A stretch of DNA of 50,470 bases, taken from positions 1-50,470 of the forward strand of contig NZ_CALDXR010000004.1 in assembly GCF_937920985.1 (NCBI RefSeq), in the 5' to 3' direction. Under the pieces are notes generated by a model. That model did not search any database, was not told the DNA's origin, and worked only from the letters and a program-made list of their open reading frames with translations. The stretch comes from an uncultured Phascolarctobacterium sp. (lineage in GTDB: Bacteria > Bacillota > Negativicutes > Acidaminococcales > Acidaminococcaceae). The position numbers were made by a program, and so were the translations under genes. This document shows, piece by piece, positions 8,620 through 15,912 of this stretch. How positions within the stretch are numbered: the first letter of the stretch is position 1; each line of letters opens with the position of its first letter.

Positions 8620-8719
8620 CTCACTAAGCTCCTAACGATAGTATAAAATAGGGTTAAATTATATTCTTCCACCCCCAGTTTACCTAAATTTTATCATAGT
8701 TCCTTCAAAAAATATACTT

Positions 8720-9136
8720 TCAATATTTTTTTCTGAAGCGTATAATTCTCAACACTTCTGCCACGCAGTTTTCAAGATGCTTTTTAATATCCGTCTCCCA
8801 AAAACGCAGTACCATCCAGCCATTATCACGCAGCTCAATAGTATTCTCGAGGTCGCGTTCCATGTTACGGCGTATTTTCTCATGCCAGTATTTAGTGTTT
8901 GTCGTGACGTCATAGCGTTCAAAGGTCTTGCCATGCCAGAAATCGCCGTCGCAAAAGATAGCGATTTTATATTTTGTCAGCACAATATCAGGACGGCAGT
9001 CAAGAACCTTGTAATTTTTACGATAGCGTATGCCACTATGCCATAAGGCAAGGCGCAGAGTAACTTCTATTTTTGTATCCTTGCTTTTTATGGCGACCAT
9101 ATTCTTGTGGCGCTGTTCTTTGGTGAGTACATCCAT
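8720..9136 (-). CDS. vsr: Very short patch repair endonuclease (Vsr)
   Basis: The 138-residue length and the opening MDVLTKEQRHKNMVAIKSKDTKIE are typical of Vsr. The fold-defining CRPDIVL (catalytic D50) and FCDGDFWHG are present. Classical Vsr has HGCFWHxHxC zinc residues; this protein has the CDGDFWHG variant, so zinc binding may differ. Vsr nicks at T:G mismatches produced when 5-methylcytosine in the methyltransferase target deaminates. It follows the EcoRII-like nuclease by 17 bases in the same operon, consistent with protecting a CCWGG-type modified site. Confidence 0.9.
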   Translation of the reverse strand: MDVLTKEQRHKNMVAIKSKDTKIEVTLRLALWHSGIRYRKNYKVLDCRPDIVLTKYKIAIFCDGDFWHGKTFERYDVTTNTKYWHEKIRRNMERDLENTIELRDNGWMVLRFWETDIKKHLENCVAEVLRIIRFRKKY

Positions 9137-9153
9137 GATTTTCGCTAACTTTA

Positions 9154-10335
9154 TCAGATAGATTCTTTTTCTTTAACATAATCAATAAACTTCTTTATCG
9201 TCCATATTCTATCCTGTTTATCTTTAGGATATGTTTTAATATATAGTTTCGGCACTACCAGAATAACTTTTTCACTCTGCATTTCGTCCATCTGTGCAGA
9301 TGTTATGCCTTGCTGCATAGTGCAAAGAAATTTATTTTTATCACGAAGTCTGTCAGCCTCATTAAGTACCTGTCTCCATCTGTCTTTACAGGTTGTTTTA
9401 GCTGCTAAGCTAATTATGTTCTCTACACTAAAACTAGTATCATGATAAGCTTCTTCTGACGGGAAAATAAAGTCTGGCTTCTTATGTCCCTCTGTGATAG
9501 CCTGCGCTGTATATTGAATAGCATTACCATCAAAAAGTGAAGCTAAATGATGTTCAAAGCTTTTTCCTGCTCTGCTTTTTCTGCGATTTAACACTTGGTT
9601 AGCAAGCGTGATAAAATCCTCAACATCATTAAAACCGTTTCTAATAGCTTCTCCATAGCGCACATGTTCTAAAGCTCTGAAAAGTTTATATTCCATGTTA
9701 GTCCAGTCCAATAGCTTCTGGTCTGGATTAGAAACAACATATTCAATATGATCATAAACAGCATTCTGGATATCTCTTGCTTTAGCTGACATAATTTCAG
9801 AATTAGGAAAATCAGCCTGCAAATATGAAATAAATCCATATATCTCCTGTTTTTCCCTAATATCTAAGTCTACATTATTCGTAACTATAAGGTTATTTGT
9901 TTCTGCAGGCGTAAGATTAAATGCTTCAAGAAATTCATTAATATCATCTTCAGTATTAAGAATAAAGCCTTCATAATCTTCCTTTGATGCCTTAGATTGT
10001 ACTAAAACAAACAGTGCTCCTGTATATTCTGGCTTTAAAAAAGGAAAACCTTTACCAAAATTAGTTATGCGATACTCATCACGTGTTTTACTGCCATAAT
10101 AAATAAATCTTGTATCTATCGTTTTATAATCATACCAATGTATTTTTACCCATCTTTCACAATTAGTGCCGCGCTCACATGCTTTGTCAAATAATATAAG
10201 AATTGCAGGCTTAGCTATGTAAATTCCCGCTTGGTGTCCACCAGTTTCACCAGTGTCATTTGCTGATAAAAATTTGCAAAAAGCTTTTGCGCCATCTGAT
10301 ACGGCTTTTATGGCTTTTTGTACGGTATTTTGCAT
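9154..10335 (-). CDS. EcoRII-type type II restriction endonuclease
   Basis: The 393-residue protein matches EcoRII in size and domain order. The N-terminal effector domain is recognisable from FCKFLSANDTGETGGHQAGIYI (residues 19-40). The C-terminal catalytic domain begins near SRAGKSFEHHL (254-264) and carries the PD...K nuclease residues: KKPDFIF (D288) and AAKTTCKDRWRQVLNEA (K313, R319). EcoRII cuts before CCWGG and needs a second site copy as effector; the same target is expected here but unproven. Its ATG directly follows the stop of the methyltransferase gene and vsr follows, giving a complete M-R-V operon. Confidence 0.92.
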   Translation of the reverse strand: MQNTVQKAIKAVSDGAKAFCKFLSANDTGETGGHQAGIYIAKPAILILFDKACERGTNCERWVKIHWYDYKTIDTRFIYYGSKTRDEYRITNFGKGFPFLKPEYTGALFVLVQSKASKEDYEGFILNTEDDINEFLEAFNLTPAETNNLIVTNNVDLDIREKQEIYGFISYLQADFPNSEIMSAKARDIQNAVYDHIEYVVSNPDQKLLDWTNMEYKLFRALEHVRYGEAIRNGFNDVEDFITLANQVLNRRKSRAGKSFEHHLASLFDGNAIQYTAQAITEGHKKPDFIFPSEEAYHDTSFSVENIISLAAKTTCKDRWRQVLNEADRLRDKNKFLCTMQQGITSAQMDEMQSEKVILVVPKLYIKTYPKDKQDRIWTIKKFIDYVKEKESI

Positions 10336-11475
10336 TTACACAACCTCCCTATATCCGTTTACTCCATTGGTAACTTTCAATTCTTCTAACTTTTTGACTA
10401 CCAGTTTTGCAATAGCCGCCATAAGCGGTACTACAACAGAATTACCAAACTGCCTATAAGCCTGTGTATCTGAAACAGGGATTACAAAGCTGTCTGGGAA
10501 TCCCTGTAATCGGGCGCATTCTCTAGGTGTAAGCTTGCGAGGATTTTTCCCGTCTTGTTCAATTAAAACCTCAGAACCATCTTTATAATATCTTGCACTC
10601 AAAGTTCTGGAAACACCTTCAAGTGGCGCTATTCCATAACCGAAGCCATTACCTGCAGCCCTATGTTTAGCTGCATAATTTTGTAAATATGTCCACAATT
10701 TATCCGACAACGTATATTTATCGTCAACATTCTTTTCTAAAATATCAGCCATAACAGGCTTAGGTTCTTTAGGAATTATATCAAATTCAAAATCAAAATA
10801 ACTTCCATAACGTTCTCTATCAAATCCGACTATAATTATACGCTCTCGATGCTGCGGAACAAACAACTGCCCGTCAATAACCTTATAAAATACTTCATAG
10901 CCAAGTTCATTTAATGATTCCGTAATAACTTTAAATGTTTTCCCTTTATCATGACTGCATAAATTTTTTACATTTTCCAGCATAAAAGCTTTTGGCCTTT
11001 TAGCTTCTAATATGCGGCAAACATCAAAAAAAAGCGTTCCCTGTGTTTTATCCGCAAAACCAGTAGCACGACCTAGACTGTTCTTCTTAGATATACCAGC
11101 AATAGAAAAAGGCTGACAAGGAAAACCAGCTACAAGAATATCGTGGTCTAGTATATCATCTGCATTAACCTGAGTAATATCTCCATCTGGCATATCGCCA
11201 AAATTTGCCATATATGTCTGCTGGCTGAATTTATTCCATTCGTTAGAATATACACATTCCCCGCCAGCTTCTTCAAAAGCTAGCCTCATTCCACCAATAC
11301 CAGCAAATAAATCAATAAAAGTAAATTTATGCGTGTATTTCTTCTTTTTCTGCTTGCTAAGCATAATATAAATAGCTGTTGAAACAGAATCCTGTACAGT
11401 CATACCTGCCATTTTCGCATATTCTGCAACTTCTTTATATTGGTTATCATCTAATCTTAAATGTATTTGCTTCAT
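10336..11475 (-). CDS. DNA (cytosine-5-)-methyltransferase with N-terminal ribbon-helix-helix domain
   Basis: Residues 1-42 (KQIHLRLDDNQYKEVAEYAK, then MTVQDSVSTAIYIML) look like an Arc/MetJ-type ribbon-helix-helix DNA-binding domain, followed by a lysine-rich linker. The catalytic part shows FIDLFAGIGGMRLAFEEAG, GFPCQPFSIAG (C120), LENVKN (E167) and VPQHRERIIIVGF; the C-terminus has RQFGNSVVVPL. EcoRII-like methyltransferases often regulate their own operon through an N-terminal DNA-binding domain, so autorepression is likely, here through an RHH instead of an HTH. AGAGGTG lies 7 bases before the ATG. First gene of the restriction operon with the EcoRII-like nuclease and vsr. Confidence 0.9.
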   Translation of the reverse strand: MKQIHLRLDDNQYKEVAEYAKMAGMTVQDSVSTAIYIMLSKQKKKKYTHKFTFIDLFAGIGGMRLAFEEAGGECVYSNEWNKFSQQTYMANFGDMPDGDITQVNADDILDHDILVAGFPCQPFSIAGISKKNSLGRATGFADKTQGTLFFDVCRILEAKRPKAFMLENVKNLCSHDKGKTFKVITESLNELGYEVFYKVIDGQLFVPQHRERIIIVGFDRERYGSYFDFEFDIIPKEPKPVMADILEKNVDDKYTLSDKLWTYLQNYAAKHRAAGNGFGYGIAPLEGVSRTLSARYYKDGSEVLIEQDGKNPRKLTPRECARLQGFPDSFVIPVSDTQAYRQFGNSVVVPLMAAIAKLVVKKLEELKVTNGVNGYREVV

Positions 11476-11487
11476 TATATTGCACCT

Positions 11488-11519
11488 CTGGGAATTTTTT
11501 TATACCTATTTTCTCCCAG
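11488..11519 (-). promoter_or_regulatory. Inverted repeat over the restriction operon promoter
   Basis: CTGGGA (11488-11493) and TCCCAG (11514-11519) form a 6-bp inverted repeat separated by 20 AT-rich bases. On the minus strand the interval contains GGTATAAA as a possible -10, and the inner arm abuts the ribosome binding site of the methyltransferase. It is a good candidate operator for the RHH domain of that enzyme (inference). Confidence 0.5.
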
Positions 11520-11636
11520 TATATCACAGTGAACAAATTTTCTCAAGCATTGTTTGCTATTTATTTTTCTTTTTTTCTATAAAATCAGCATCTCTATATA
11601 GTTCTATTAGCATACGGATTTCAAGCTTTATTTTCT

Positions 11637-12053
11637 CTATTTTTTTAATATTTTAAACCACTCTCTAAACCCTTCAACCGTCAGCCTCTTATCCAAATCT
11701 GCAATAGGACGGGAGGACGAAGCAATTATCTCCGCATAGCTTTGCTTTTTGCACAAGTCCTCAAAGGACAGACCCAGTGGGTCGCCATACTTTTGCGCCA
11801 TCGCATAATAAATATACTCCTGCAAAAGTGGCGGAGCTGCGTGCTTATACTGCACGCCCAGCTTGCGACACTTATGATGCAATGTACGCGCAGCACATTC
11901 TTCGCTAACTCCCTGCGCCAGCAGTTTCTTCGCCAGCACCGCCAGCTCTGCCACCTTCGTCTCATATTCCTTACGCAACGGATTATCCTTTAATCCATCT
12001 TTCCTCAATAGCTCAAGCTCCCTTTGAAATTCCAGCTCATCAGCCTGCGTCAT
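11637..12053 (-). CDS. Conserved hypothetical protein (about 138 aa)
   Basis: The ATG at 12053 is chosen because AGGAAGGGGG lies just upstream; an in-frame ATG six codons earlier contains that site. The product is soluble, charged and helical (TQADELEFQRELELLRKDGL at the start), with no signal peptide or membrane segment. Two cysteines occur in EECAARTLHHKCRKLG. No family is recognised. It lies next to the restriction island but has the base composition of core genes, so it is probably not part of it. Confidence 0.65.
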   Translation of the reverse strand: MTQADELEFQRELELLRKDGLKDNPLRKEYETKVAELAVLAKKLLAQGVSEECAARTLHHKCRKLGVQYKHAAPPLLQEYIYYAMAQKYGDPLGLSFEDLCKKQSYAEIIASSSRPIADLDKRLTVEGFREWFKILKK

Positions 12054-12137
12054 GATTTCCCCCTTCCTCATCTATTAAATAAGCCACCACCAAAACTTCC
12101 ACATACAAAAGGGAAGAGCAGGCAGCGGCTTTAAAAC

Positions 12138-12875
12138 TCATTCTCTCTTTTTCACAAACCATCTCAGCGGCAGCTTTTTCTCCAGCCAGCCGATAAAGAT
12201 ATCTGAAAGCGGTGTCAGCAGAATCCAGCTTAAAACAAGCAGAACAAAAGAAACAGAGCCTACAAAAACATCGGTAAACCAATGCGCACCGCCCATAATA
12301 CGGGGCAGAGAGAAAATAATAAATGCAGCCAGTGCTTTAATAAAAGCGTCCTTGCCGATATATTTCCACATATACACAGCAAATATCAACAGCATCATGC
12401 CATGATCACCGGGGAAGCTGCTGCCGGAACGATCCTTGGCAGGCCAGCCGCTCAGCTGGCTAACCCAGTTTACATTATGATACAGCTGGTCAAAATAAAC
12501 GGATGCACTCGCACGGTCAATCGGCAGCAGCTTATCAAACTGCTTAATGATTACCGCACTTACCAGCATGGCAACGCCGATACAGAACAGCCAGCGCTTG
12601 CCTTCAACATTGCTTTTGCGGTAATAGCTGTAAAAAATCGCCAGCATCGCAACGAACGCCACCACATCAAAGGCACGCAGATTAACAAAGGCTGTAAAAT
12701 AAGTAAAGGCCGTTCCCTGCGCCAGCTTCTGGTTAAAGAAATAAAAGACACCTTGGTCCAGTGCAAGCCACGGTCCGTGATAGCCGGCGGTGGGGGTGCT
12801 TGCCAGCCAGCTTCCCAAAAGCAGTGCTCCCAGGATATTACAGATAATTATCCAAATCAGGTTATTTTTCTTCAT
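12138..12875 (-). CDS. PAP2 family membrane phosphatase
   Basis: GAGGAG five to six bases before the ATG at 12875 sets the start, giving 245 residues. The protein has about six membrane segments. The PAP2 signature is readable as SGSSFPGDHG in the middle and RIMGGAHWFTDVFVG later; the first motif is a variant (KQFDKLLPIDRA) instead of KxxxxxxRP. The family removes phosphate from lipid pyrophosphates or transfers it on lipid A; a role in undecaprenyl-phosphate or lipid A metabolism is plausible, but the substrate is unknown. Confidence 0.85.
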   Translation of the reverse strand: MKKNNLIWIIICNILGALLLGSWLASTPTAGYHGPWLALDQGVFYFFNQKLAQGTAFTYFTAFVNLRAFDVVAFVAMLAIFYSYYRKSNVEGKRWLFCIGVAMLVSAVIIKQFDKLLPIDRASASVYFDQLYHNVNWVSQLSGWPAKDRSGSSFPGDHGMMLLIFAVYMWKYIGKDAFIKALAAFIIFSLPRIMGGAHWFTDVFVGSVSFVLLVLSWILLTPLSDIFIGWLEKKLPLRWFVKKRE

Positions 12876-13025
12876 ATAATCTCCTCGTATTTCAATATCC
12901 ACTGTTCCTCAGATATCACCTAAAGTTCAGTTAACAAATTTACGTAAATATGATACCATATTCTTGAGGATTATATAAGTCTTTTATGTAGAATTTTCCC
13001 ATCAGCTTCCAAAGGAGTGAGAATT

Positions 13026-13583
13026 ATGCGCAAGCTGCTTTTACTGTTAACCTGCTTACTGATGTGCTGCTGCAGTGCGCTGGCACTCGCCGCAGATAAA
13101 ACTAAGGCTGCAGATGATGCTGACGCAATCAAACCGGTGGAAACCATCAGCGCGGCAGTAATGAATGAACGATTGCAGGCAGGCGATAGCGACGACCTGC
13201 TATATGTAAAAATCAAAGAAGACAGAGTAGAAGTTTACCAAGGTCTGGCTGCCGACCGCTCTTTGCGCAAGCAGTTGATTTTAACCATGCCCAATACCGA
13301 AATGCTGCGCTTATATACCAATAACAAGGCAACCTTTGCGCAGATGAACAAAATGCTCAGCGATTACGAAAGCTCCAACGCCAACTTCAACGGCTATAAG
13401 ATTATTACAGATAAAGATACGCCGAAAAAGCTGGAAAACGGCGGTAAAATCTATCGCCTGTGGTTCATGAAGATTGAACGCGAAAAGCAAAGCCGCAGAG
13501 GTGGCTGGAACTTCCCGATTGGCATAGGTATCGGCATCGGAGGCAGACATCACCACGGCCCCTGGATTGGTGTAGGGTGGTAA
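13026..13583 (+). CDS. Secreted protein of unknown function with Gly/His-rich tail
   Basis: AAAGGAG precedes the ATG at 13026 by about 9 bases, so the in-frame GTG three codons earlier is rejected. The 185-residue product begins with a signal peptide (MRKLLLLLTCLLMCCCSALALAA). Its cysteines in LMCCCS might allow lipidation, but the surrounding sequence is not a standard lipobox. A mixed domain follows (VKIKEDRVEVYQGLAADRSL) and then a tail of FPIGIGIGIGGRHHHGPW. No family is recognised. A terminator follows directly, so it is monocistronic. Confidence 0.75.
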   Translation: MRKLLLLLTCLLMCCCSALALAADKTKAADDADAIKPVETISAAVMNERLQAGDSDDLLYVKIKEDRVEVYQGLAADRSLRKQLILTMPNTEMLRLYTNNKATFAQMNKMLSDYESSNANFNGYKIITDKDTPKKLENGGKIYRLWFMKIEREKQSRRGGWNFPIGIGIGIGGRHHHGPWIGVGW

Positions 13584-13604
13584 GAAGTATATCGTATATA
13601 TTAC

Positions 13605-13645
13605 AAAGAGTGTACTAAGCTATTTTGCGACTTAGTACACTCTTT
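13605..13645 (+). terminator. Intrinsic terminator, 15-bp stem
   Basis: AAAGAGTGTACTAAG (13605-13619) pairs perfectly with 13631-13645 across an 11-base loop, and the T-rich end follows. It ends the secreted-protein gene and could act on the other strand for the transposase remnant. Confidence 0.85.
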
Positions 13646-13668
13646 TATTCATAGCCAGTATTACAATC

Positions 13669-13833
13669 TCAATTAGTAAGGATATAGGTAAACAGCACCT
13701 TGGCAGATACACCTTTGATTTTAGTACATCCGCATTTTGCTAACAGTCTGATAATCCCATAAGCTGAAATAAAATTAGCAATAGAGCGAGAAATATTCTT
13801 TTCATTAGTCGAATTACGTGAAACAATAGACAT
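13669..13833 (-). pseudogene. Transposase N-terminal remnant (54 codons)
   Basis: The reading frame starts MSIVSRNSTNEKNISRSIAN and continues through AYGIIRLLAKCGCTKIKG to a stop after YILTN. This is the typical N-terminus of a DDE transposase of the IS4/IS1634-like type found in Firmicutes (recalled, not searched), whose full length is about 400-450 residues; everything beyond is gone. AAGGAGG lies about 9 bases before the ATG, so the fragment may still be translated. The deletion junction abuts the terminator at 13605-13645. Confidence 0.65.
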
Positions 13834-13898
13834 GGCGTAAACCTCCTTGGTTGATTGTTTGTTGCACTTTATTGTACCAAGTTTTGAGGCTTTACGCC
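13834..13898 (-). promoter_or_regulatory. Inverted repeat that can hide the transposase ribosome binding site
   Basis: GGCGTAAA-CCTC (13834-13845) and GAGG-TTTACGCC (13886-13898, with one extra base) are inverted. In a leftward read-through transcript the distal arm would pair with GAGGTTTACGCC, covering AAGGAGG before the ATG at 13833. Such pairing limits translation from external promoters in several IS elements. It could also include the element's terminal repeat. Confidence 0.5.
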
Positions 13899-13974
13899 TT
13901 TTTTATCTTCTGAAATATGCAGTTTTCAAAGAATTAAGCTGATTTTCGGTGGGGGAAGTTTGAGTTAATAAATA

Positions 13975-14355
13975 TTAACCTCTAAGTCCTATTTGCCTAG
14001 CGACTTTTTTTATCTGTAAAACAAAAGAATCGTTACTTCGTCCTTTTCCTTCCAAACTGTTTATTAGTGTAGCGGCCCATCGATAAATTTGCTCTATACT
14101 CCCATAACCTCTTTTAAACAATACAGCATATTTTGCACAATTCTCTTTAGTAGGTGCATCAGATAAAATAATTTTTAATTGTTCGTCAGTCCATGGTTTT
14201 CCTTTATTAGAAACATCATATTGATCTTCATGATCTTTCTGATAGTCAATCAAAACCTTTTTTACAAATTGAATTTTCGTATCTAATGAAGAATCATCCA
14301 GTTCTAAATCCAGTAATTTATAAATTTCTAATTTATAATCTTGTTTTTTCATCAT
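13975..14355 (-). CDS. Hypothetical protein, 126 aa
   Basis: The product is soluble and charged. Its middle (GKPWTDEQLKIILSDAPTKENCAKYAVLFKRGYGSI, in two halves around residues 53-88) looks like a helical, Myb/HTH-like DNA-binding segment, but no family is recognised with confidence. Two adjacent ATGs can serve as start. It overlaps the end of a short upstream frame (14333-14476) by 23 bases, suggesting coupled translation. AT-rich composition and the nearby transposase remnant suggest an acquired segment. Confidence 0.55.
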   Translation of the reverse strand: MMKKQDYKLEIYKLLDLELDDSSLDTKIQFVKKVLIDYQKDHEDQYDVSNKGKPWTDEQLKIILSDAPTKENCAKYAVLFKRGYGSIEQIYRWAATLINSLEGKGRSNDSFVLQIKKVARQIGLRG

Positions 14356-14476
14356 TTACCTCTAAATAAACTTTTACTATTCCGTCATTACGCATTTCTG
14401 AATGTACTATTTCAGTATTATCATCTAATGTTAAAATAGATACATCAAAATAATCATCTCCTTGCAATACATTCAT
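14333..14476 (-). CDS. Short or truncated hypothetical frame, 47 aa
   Basis: The frame reads MNVLQGDDYFDVSILTLDDN and continues to VKVYLEVNDEKTRL. The acidic, strand-rich sequence looks like real protein, and its end overlaps the start of the 126-aa gene by 23 bases. No ribosome binding site precedes the ATG; the open frame extends only ten codons further upstream to a stop. It may therefore be the tail of a truncated gene. Confidence 0.35.
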   Translation of the reverse strand: MNVLQGDDYFDVSILTLDDNTEIVHSEMRNDGIVKVYLEVNDEKTRL

Positions 14477-14828
14477 TTTAGCATATCCATACAGCTTTAG
14501 CAATTAAAACAAGCGTAGACCTTCCTAAACATAAAAAGAGATACTGTGCGCACAAGCAAAAAAGACCTGCAGCCTCACTCCTTTGCTATTAGAGTAATAT
14601 AAAAAATGTCTAAGCCTTTCATTTGTGCATTATATTATACAAAATGTCTATTATATTGTACATGGAAATATTTTTCAAGAAATTGTTGATATTTTTCTAT
14701 TTTCATGTAATACTAAGTAGGAAGTTTGAGTTACTACTCTAAAAACTTCTTGATATACGTATTTTATCTAGTAGTAGTCGAAAAACTATTATCAAAATAT
14801 AGGCCACAAAAAGGCTTCACTATGACAA
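14477..14828. other. AT-rich intergenic stretch, nothing recognised
   Basis: About 350 bases of AT-rich sequence between accessory remnants and the ureohydrolase operon. I see no convincing coding frame, promoter pair or structured RNA here. Confidence 0.5.
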
Positions 14829-14860
14829 AAGAGCAGTCTGCATCTACACAGACTGCTCTT
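14829..14860 (-). terminator. Intrinsic terminator of the ureohydrolase operon
   Basis: A 12-bp perfect stem (AAGAGCAGTCTG, 14829-14840, with 14849-14860) with an 8-base loop and TTTT on the minus-strand side, 14 bases after the ureohydrolase stop. Confidence 0.8.
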
Positions 14861-14873
14861 CTTGTATTTAAAA

Positions 14874-15863
14874 TTATTTATTTTCCAGTTTCATACGACG
14901 TTCAGCAACACCGTTAAGGAAGTACAGCGCCAGCCAGCAGCCAACGTGAGATGCTGTCTGCAGAGTGCCGTTTTCCGGATAAATCTCTACGAAATCCAGA
15001 GAGCAGGCACCGGCAAGAGCTGCCTCATGCACCATGCTCAGCAATTCATAGCTGGTCAGACCACCCATATCTTGCGGGCCTTGCGGCATATAAGCAGCAT
15101 CCAGAGCATCGGCACAGATAGTAATATAAATTACTTCCGTATCCTTGGAAACTACAGCCAAAGCTTTTTTAATAGCGGCCTTCCAGCCTTCTTCTTTAAT
15201 CTCGCGGCAGGGAATAACGGTAGCACCGTATTTTTGGGCATTTCTGTATTCCTGCTGATGGTTACGCGGTCCGCGAATACCAATATGAGCAATCTTGGTT
15301 GCATCCATATTGGGGTCATTGTACAGTTGGAAGAACGGAGAGCAACGAGAGTATTTGTCATCACCGAAGTTATCGTAGTTATCCAGATGAGCATCAAAGT
15401 GCAGCACGCCTACTTTTTTCGGATGGCGTTTTGCCATTTCGCTGATCAGAGGATAAGCGATACCATGGTCACCGCCTAAAACGATAGGCACACACTTTGC
15501 ATCCAGCAACTCGCCATATCTTTCACGAATCTGTGCGAAGGTGAACTCGTAGTTACCATTTTGTACAGCAACATCGCCATAATCACCACCGGTCAGATGT
15601 TCAAAGGAGTCAATATCAAAATCAGGCAGATAGCCGGTATAACGAATAGAAGCAGTACGAATGGATTTAGGACCGTCAGTGCAGGAGGAATAGCCGCCAA
15701 TGGTGCAGCCGCCTTCCCAAGGCACACCCATAACAGCAACATCAACCTTATTTAAATCTTCCTTGTTTTCCAATACAGGCAGATTCAAAAATGTCGGAAC
15801 ACCACTATAAATATTAGTCGGTAAAAAATTAGGGTCATAGATAGTAGGTCTACTGTCTTTCAT
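14874..15863 (-). CDS. Ureohydrolase (agmatinase/arginase family) with variant metal site
   Basis: The 329-residue length and motifs fit the binuclear-metal ureohydrolase family, which hydrolyses guanidino compounds to urea. The motifs are GGDHG (H133), HFDAHLDNYD (D157, H159, D161) and the third motif near 248-258. That third motif normally reads SxDxDxxDP; here it is ICADALDAAYMP. C250 therefore replaces the first metal-binding aspartate, while D252 and D255 are kept. The substrate could be agmatine, guanidinobutyrate or another guanidino compound; the cysteine makes a direct copy of known enzymes unsafe. It is the second gene of an operon, 49 bases after an NRAMP-like transporter that may feed it. 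Confidence 0.85.
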   Translation of the reverse strand: MKDSRPTIYDPNFLPTNIYSGVPTFLNLPVLENKEDLNKVDVAVMGVPWEGGCTIGGYSSCTDGPKSIRTASIRYTGYLPDFDIDSFEHLTGGDYGDVAVQNGNYEFTFAQIRERYGELLDAKCVPIVLGGDHGIAYPLISEMAKRHPKKVGVLHFDAHLDNYDNFGDDKYSRCSPFFQLYNDPNMDATKIAHIGIRGPRNHQQEYRNAQKYGATVIPCREIKEEGWKAAIKKALAVVSKDTEVIYITICADALDAAYMPQGPQDMGGLTSYELLSMVHEAALAGACSLDFVEIYPENGTLQTASHVGCWLALYFLNGVAERRMKLENK

Positions 15864-15912
15864 TAAAATATCCTTCTTTCCTAGTCAAAAATTCACTATT
15901 TTATACATAAGA

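Noticed and set aside
7522..9136. Vsr as partner of the second methyltransferase
   Set aside because: vsr is 17 bases from the EcoRII-like gene and 100 bases from the second methyltransferase, and the EcoRII-type target is the classical Vsr context.
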